Positions 63,690 to 64,000 of a stretch of DNA of 64,000 bases are shown in pieces. Numbering within the stretch: position 1 is the first letter of the stretch; each line of letters opens with the position of its first letter. The translations under genes were made by a program, and so were the position numbers. Below the pieces are notes generated by a model. The model did no database searches, was not told where the DNA came from, and saw only the letters and a list, made by a program, of their open reading frames with translations. The DNA is from Branchipolynoe longqiensis (taxonomy: Eukaryota; Annelida; Polychaeta; Phyllodocida; Polynoidae): positions 10,392,462 through 10,456,461 of the forward strand of contig CM059198.1 of assembly GCA_030323885.1 (NCBI GenBank), read 5' to 3'.

Positions 63690-64000
63690 CAGCACTTTAA
63701 ACACCACCATTCTCATATCACTCGATGAAATAGTGAAGAATTGGCTTGCACCTTTGCTGGAAACTCATCTTTGGCAAACTGCCTCCCAAGCTTTCTGGCC
63801 ATCAAGGAACGCCAAGAGCAAAAGCTCTTGGACCTTTCCTCTGATGGTGACCATCCTGATATGACCTTAGATGTTGCTAGGATGTAAAACAAAAAAAACA
63901 CAAACAAATCTGATGGCGAGGAGCACTACAACTTGCCATTCAGTATGGGTGAGTTGAGGTGTTCTTTGGAAAGCTTGCATGACACAGCAGTTGGACCTGA
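63690..64000 (+). pseudogene. I/Jockey-like LINE, start of RT, runs off the window
   Basis: 63750-63846 reads LANCLPSFLAIKERQEQKLL (compare QNCLPAFAQMKLRLEQHSI in the minus-strand LINE at 12.9 kb). After a SINE-tail insertion it resumes as EEHYNLPFSMGELRCSLESL and HDTAVGPD, the same RT N-terminal segment (DELKHALNRSHDTAIGPD) as in that LINE. This is a second, diverged copy whose polymerase lies beyond position 64000. Confidence 0.8.
63840..63916 (+). mobile_element. 61-bp SINE-A tail insertion
   Basis: 63848-63908, with stem CATCCT (63852-63857) and AGGATG (63879-63884), flanked by tctgatgg at 63840-63847 and 63909-63916. It interrupts the LINE frame. Confidence 0.92.

Noticed and set aside
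60000..64000. Next lipin exon (segment after FGNK)
   Set aside because: I looked for the expected DV-Y/IF-INP-G coding segment with splice sites in this interval and did not find it; it probably lies beyond the window.
1..64000. CRISPR arrays, bacterial operons, phage genes
   Set aside because: Spliced lipin exons, SINEs with pol III boxes and LINEs show a eukaryotic genome; the only regular repeats are the 20-bp minisatellite and the degenerate 180-bp array, with no spacer structure.

Overview
The window is eukaryotic, very probably from a mollusc. It holds one recognisable host gene, lipin (a magnesium-dependent phosphatidate phosphatase), on the + strand. Its coding exons are small, with proper GT/AG borders, and are separated by introns packed with mobile elements. 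The mollusc call rests on a dispersed repeat (SINE-B, about 28.4, 36.4, 18.5 and 45.15 kb) whose body and tail I recognise as a SINE common in molluscan genomes. No rRNA gene, functional tRNA gene, CRISPR array or bacterial-type operon was seen.

Lipin: eight exons were placed (4122-4275, 6356-6661, 7547-7616, 32060-32268, 32809-32983, 33162-33310, 42467-42706, 59792-59906). Every adjoining pair is phase-compatible. Together they give about 472 codons, from the acidic middle linker through the HAD catalytic domain (DIDGT motif; LGQIL coactivator-type motif). The N-terminal lipin domain lies upstream of the window and the last C-terminal exons lie downstream. The gene therefore covers almost the whole window; its introns are 24.4, 9.2 and 17.1 kb at the largest.

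Intron contents, left to right. 0-4 kb: decayed tyrosine-recombinase (YR) retroelement ORF1, a LINE endonuclease fragment and a tRNA-derived SINE. 4.8-6.2 kb: a 20-bp minisatellite and an inverted-repeat element. 8.1-14.6 kb: a Copia element split by an I/Jockey-like LINE on the minus strand, itself carrying three nested insertions. 14.6-17.1 kb: GC-rich 3' half of a Ngaro-type YR retroelement (RNase H, tyrosine recombinase, split direct repeats). 18.6-21.6 kb: Ty3/Gypsy copy 1 (minus) with a solo YR repeat inside. 22.3-28.0 kb: a near full-length CR1/L2-like LINE whose ORF1 carries a NADAR (YbiA-like ADP-ribose N-glycosidase) domain. 28.9-29.6 kb: DIRS-type reverse transcriptase remnant. 31.2-38.2 kb: MITEs and SINEs. 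36.8-41.4 kb: a candidate nested transcription unit with an intact 332-codon lysine-rich ORF and a degenerate ~180-bp tandem array. 44.2-46.7 kb: YR ORF1 interrupted by an inverted-repeat transposon. 47.3-55.1 kb: Gypsy copy 2 (minus), interrupted by an ORF1-only GC-rich YR element. 55.1-58.0 kb: a nearly intact RTE-like LINE. 58.2-59.0 kb: DIRS-type tyrosine recombinase remnant. 59.3-64 kb: inverted-repeat elements, SINE pieces, a poly(C) tract and the start of another I-like LINE.

The most interesting observations are the NADAR domain inside the LINE ORF1; the family of GC-rich YR elements in three forms (3' half, internally deleted ORF1-only copy, solo repeat) with a 13-16 bp duplicated flank around one of them; covarying 3' hairpins in the SINE tail together with many ~50-60 bp 'tail-only' insertions; and the intact 332-codon ORF with a possible upstream non-coding exon. 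All functional statements are read from sequence; no database search was run.
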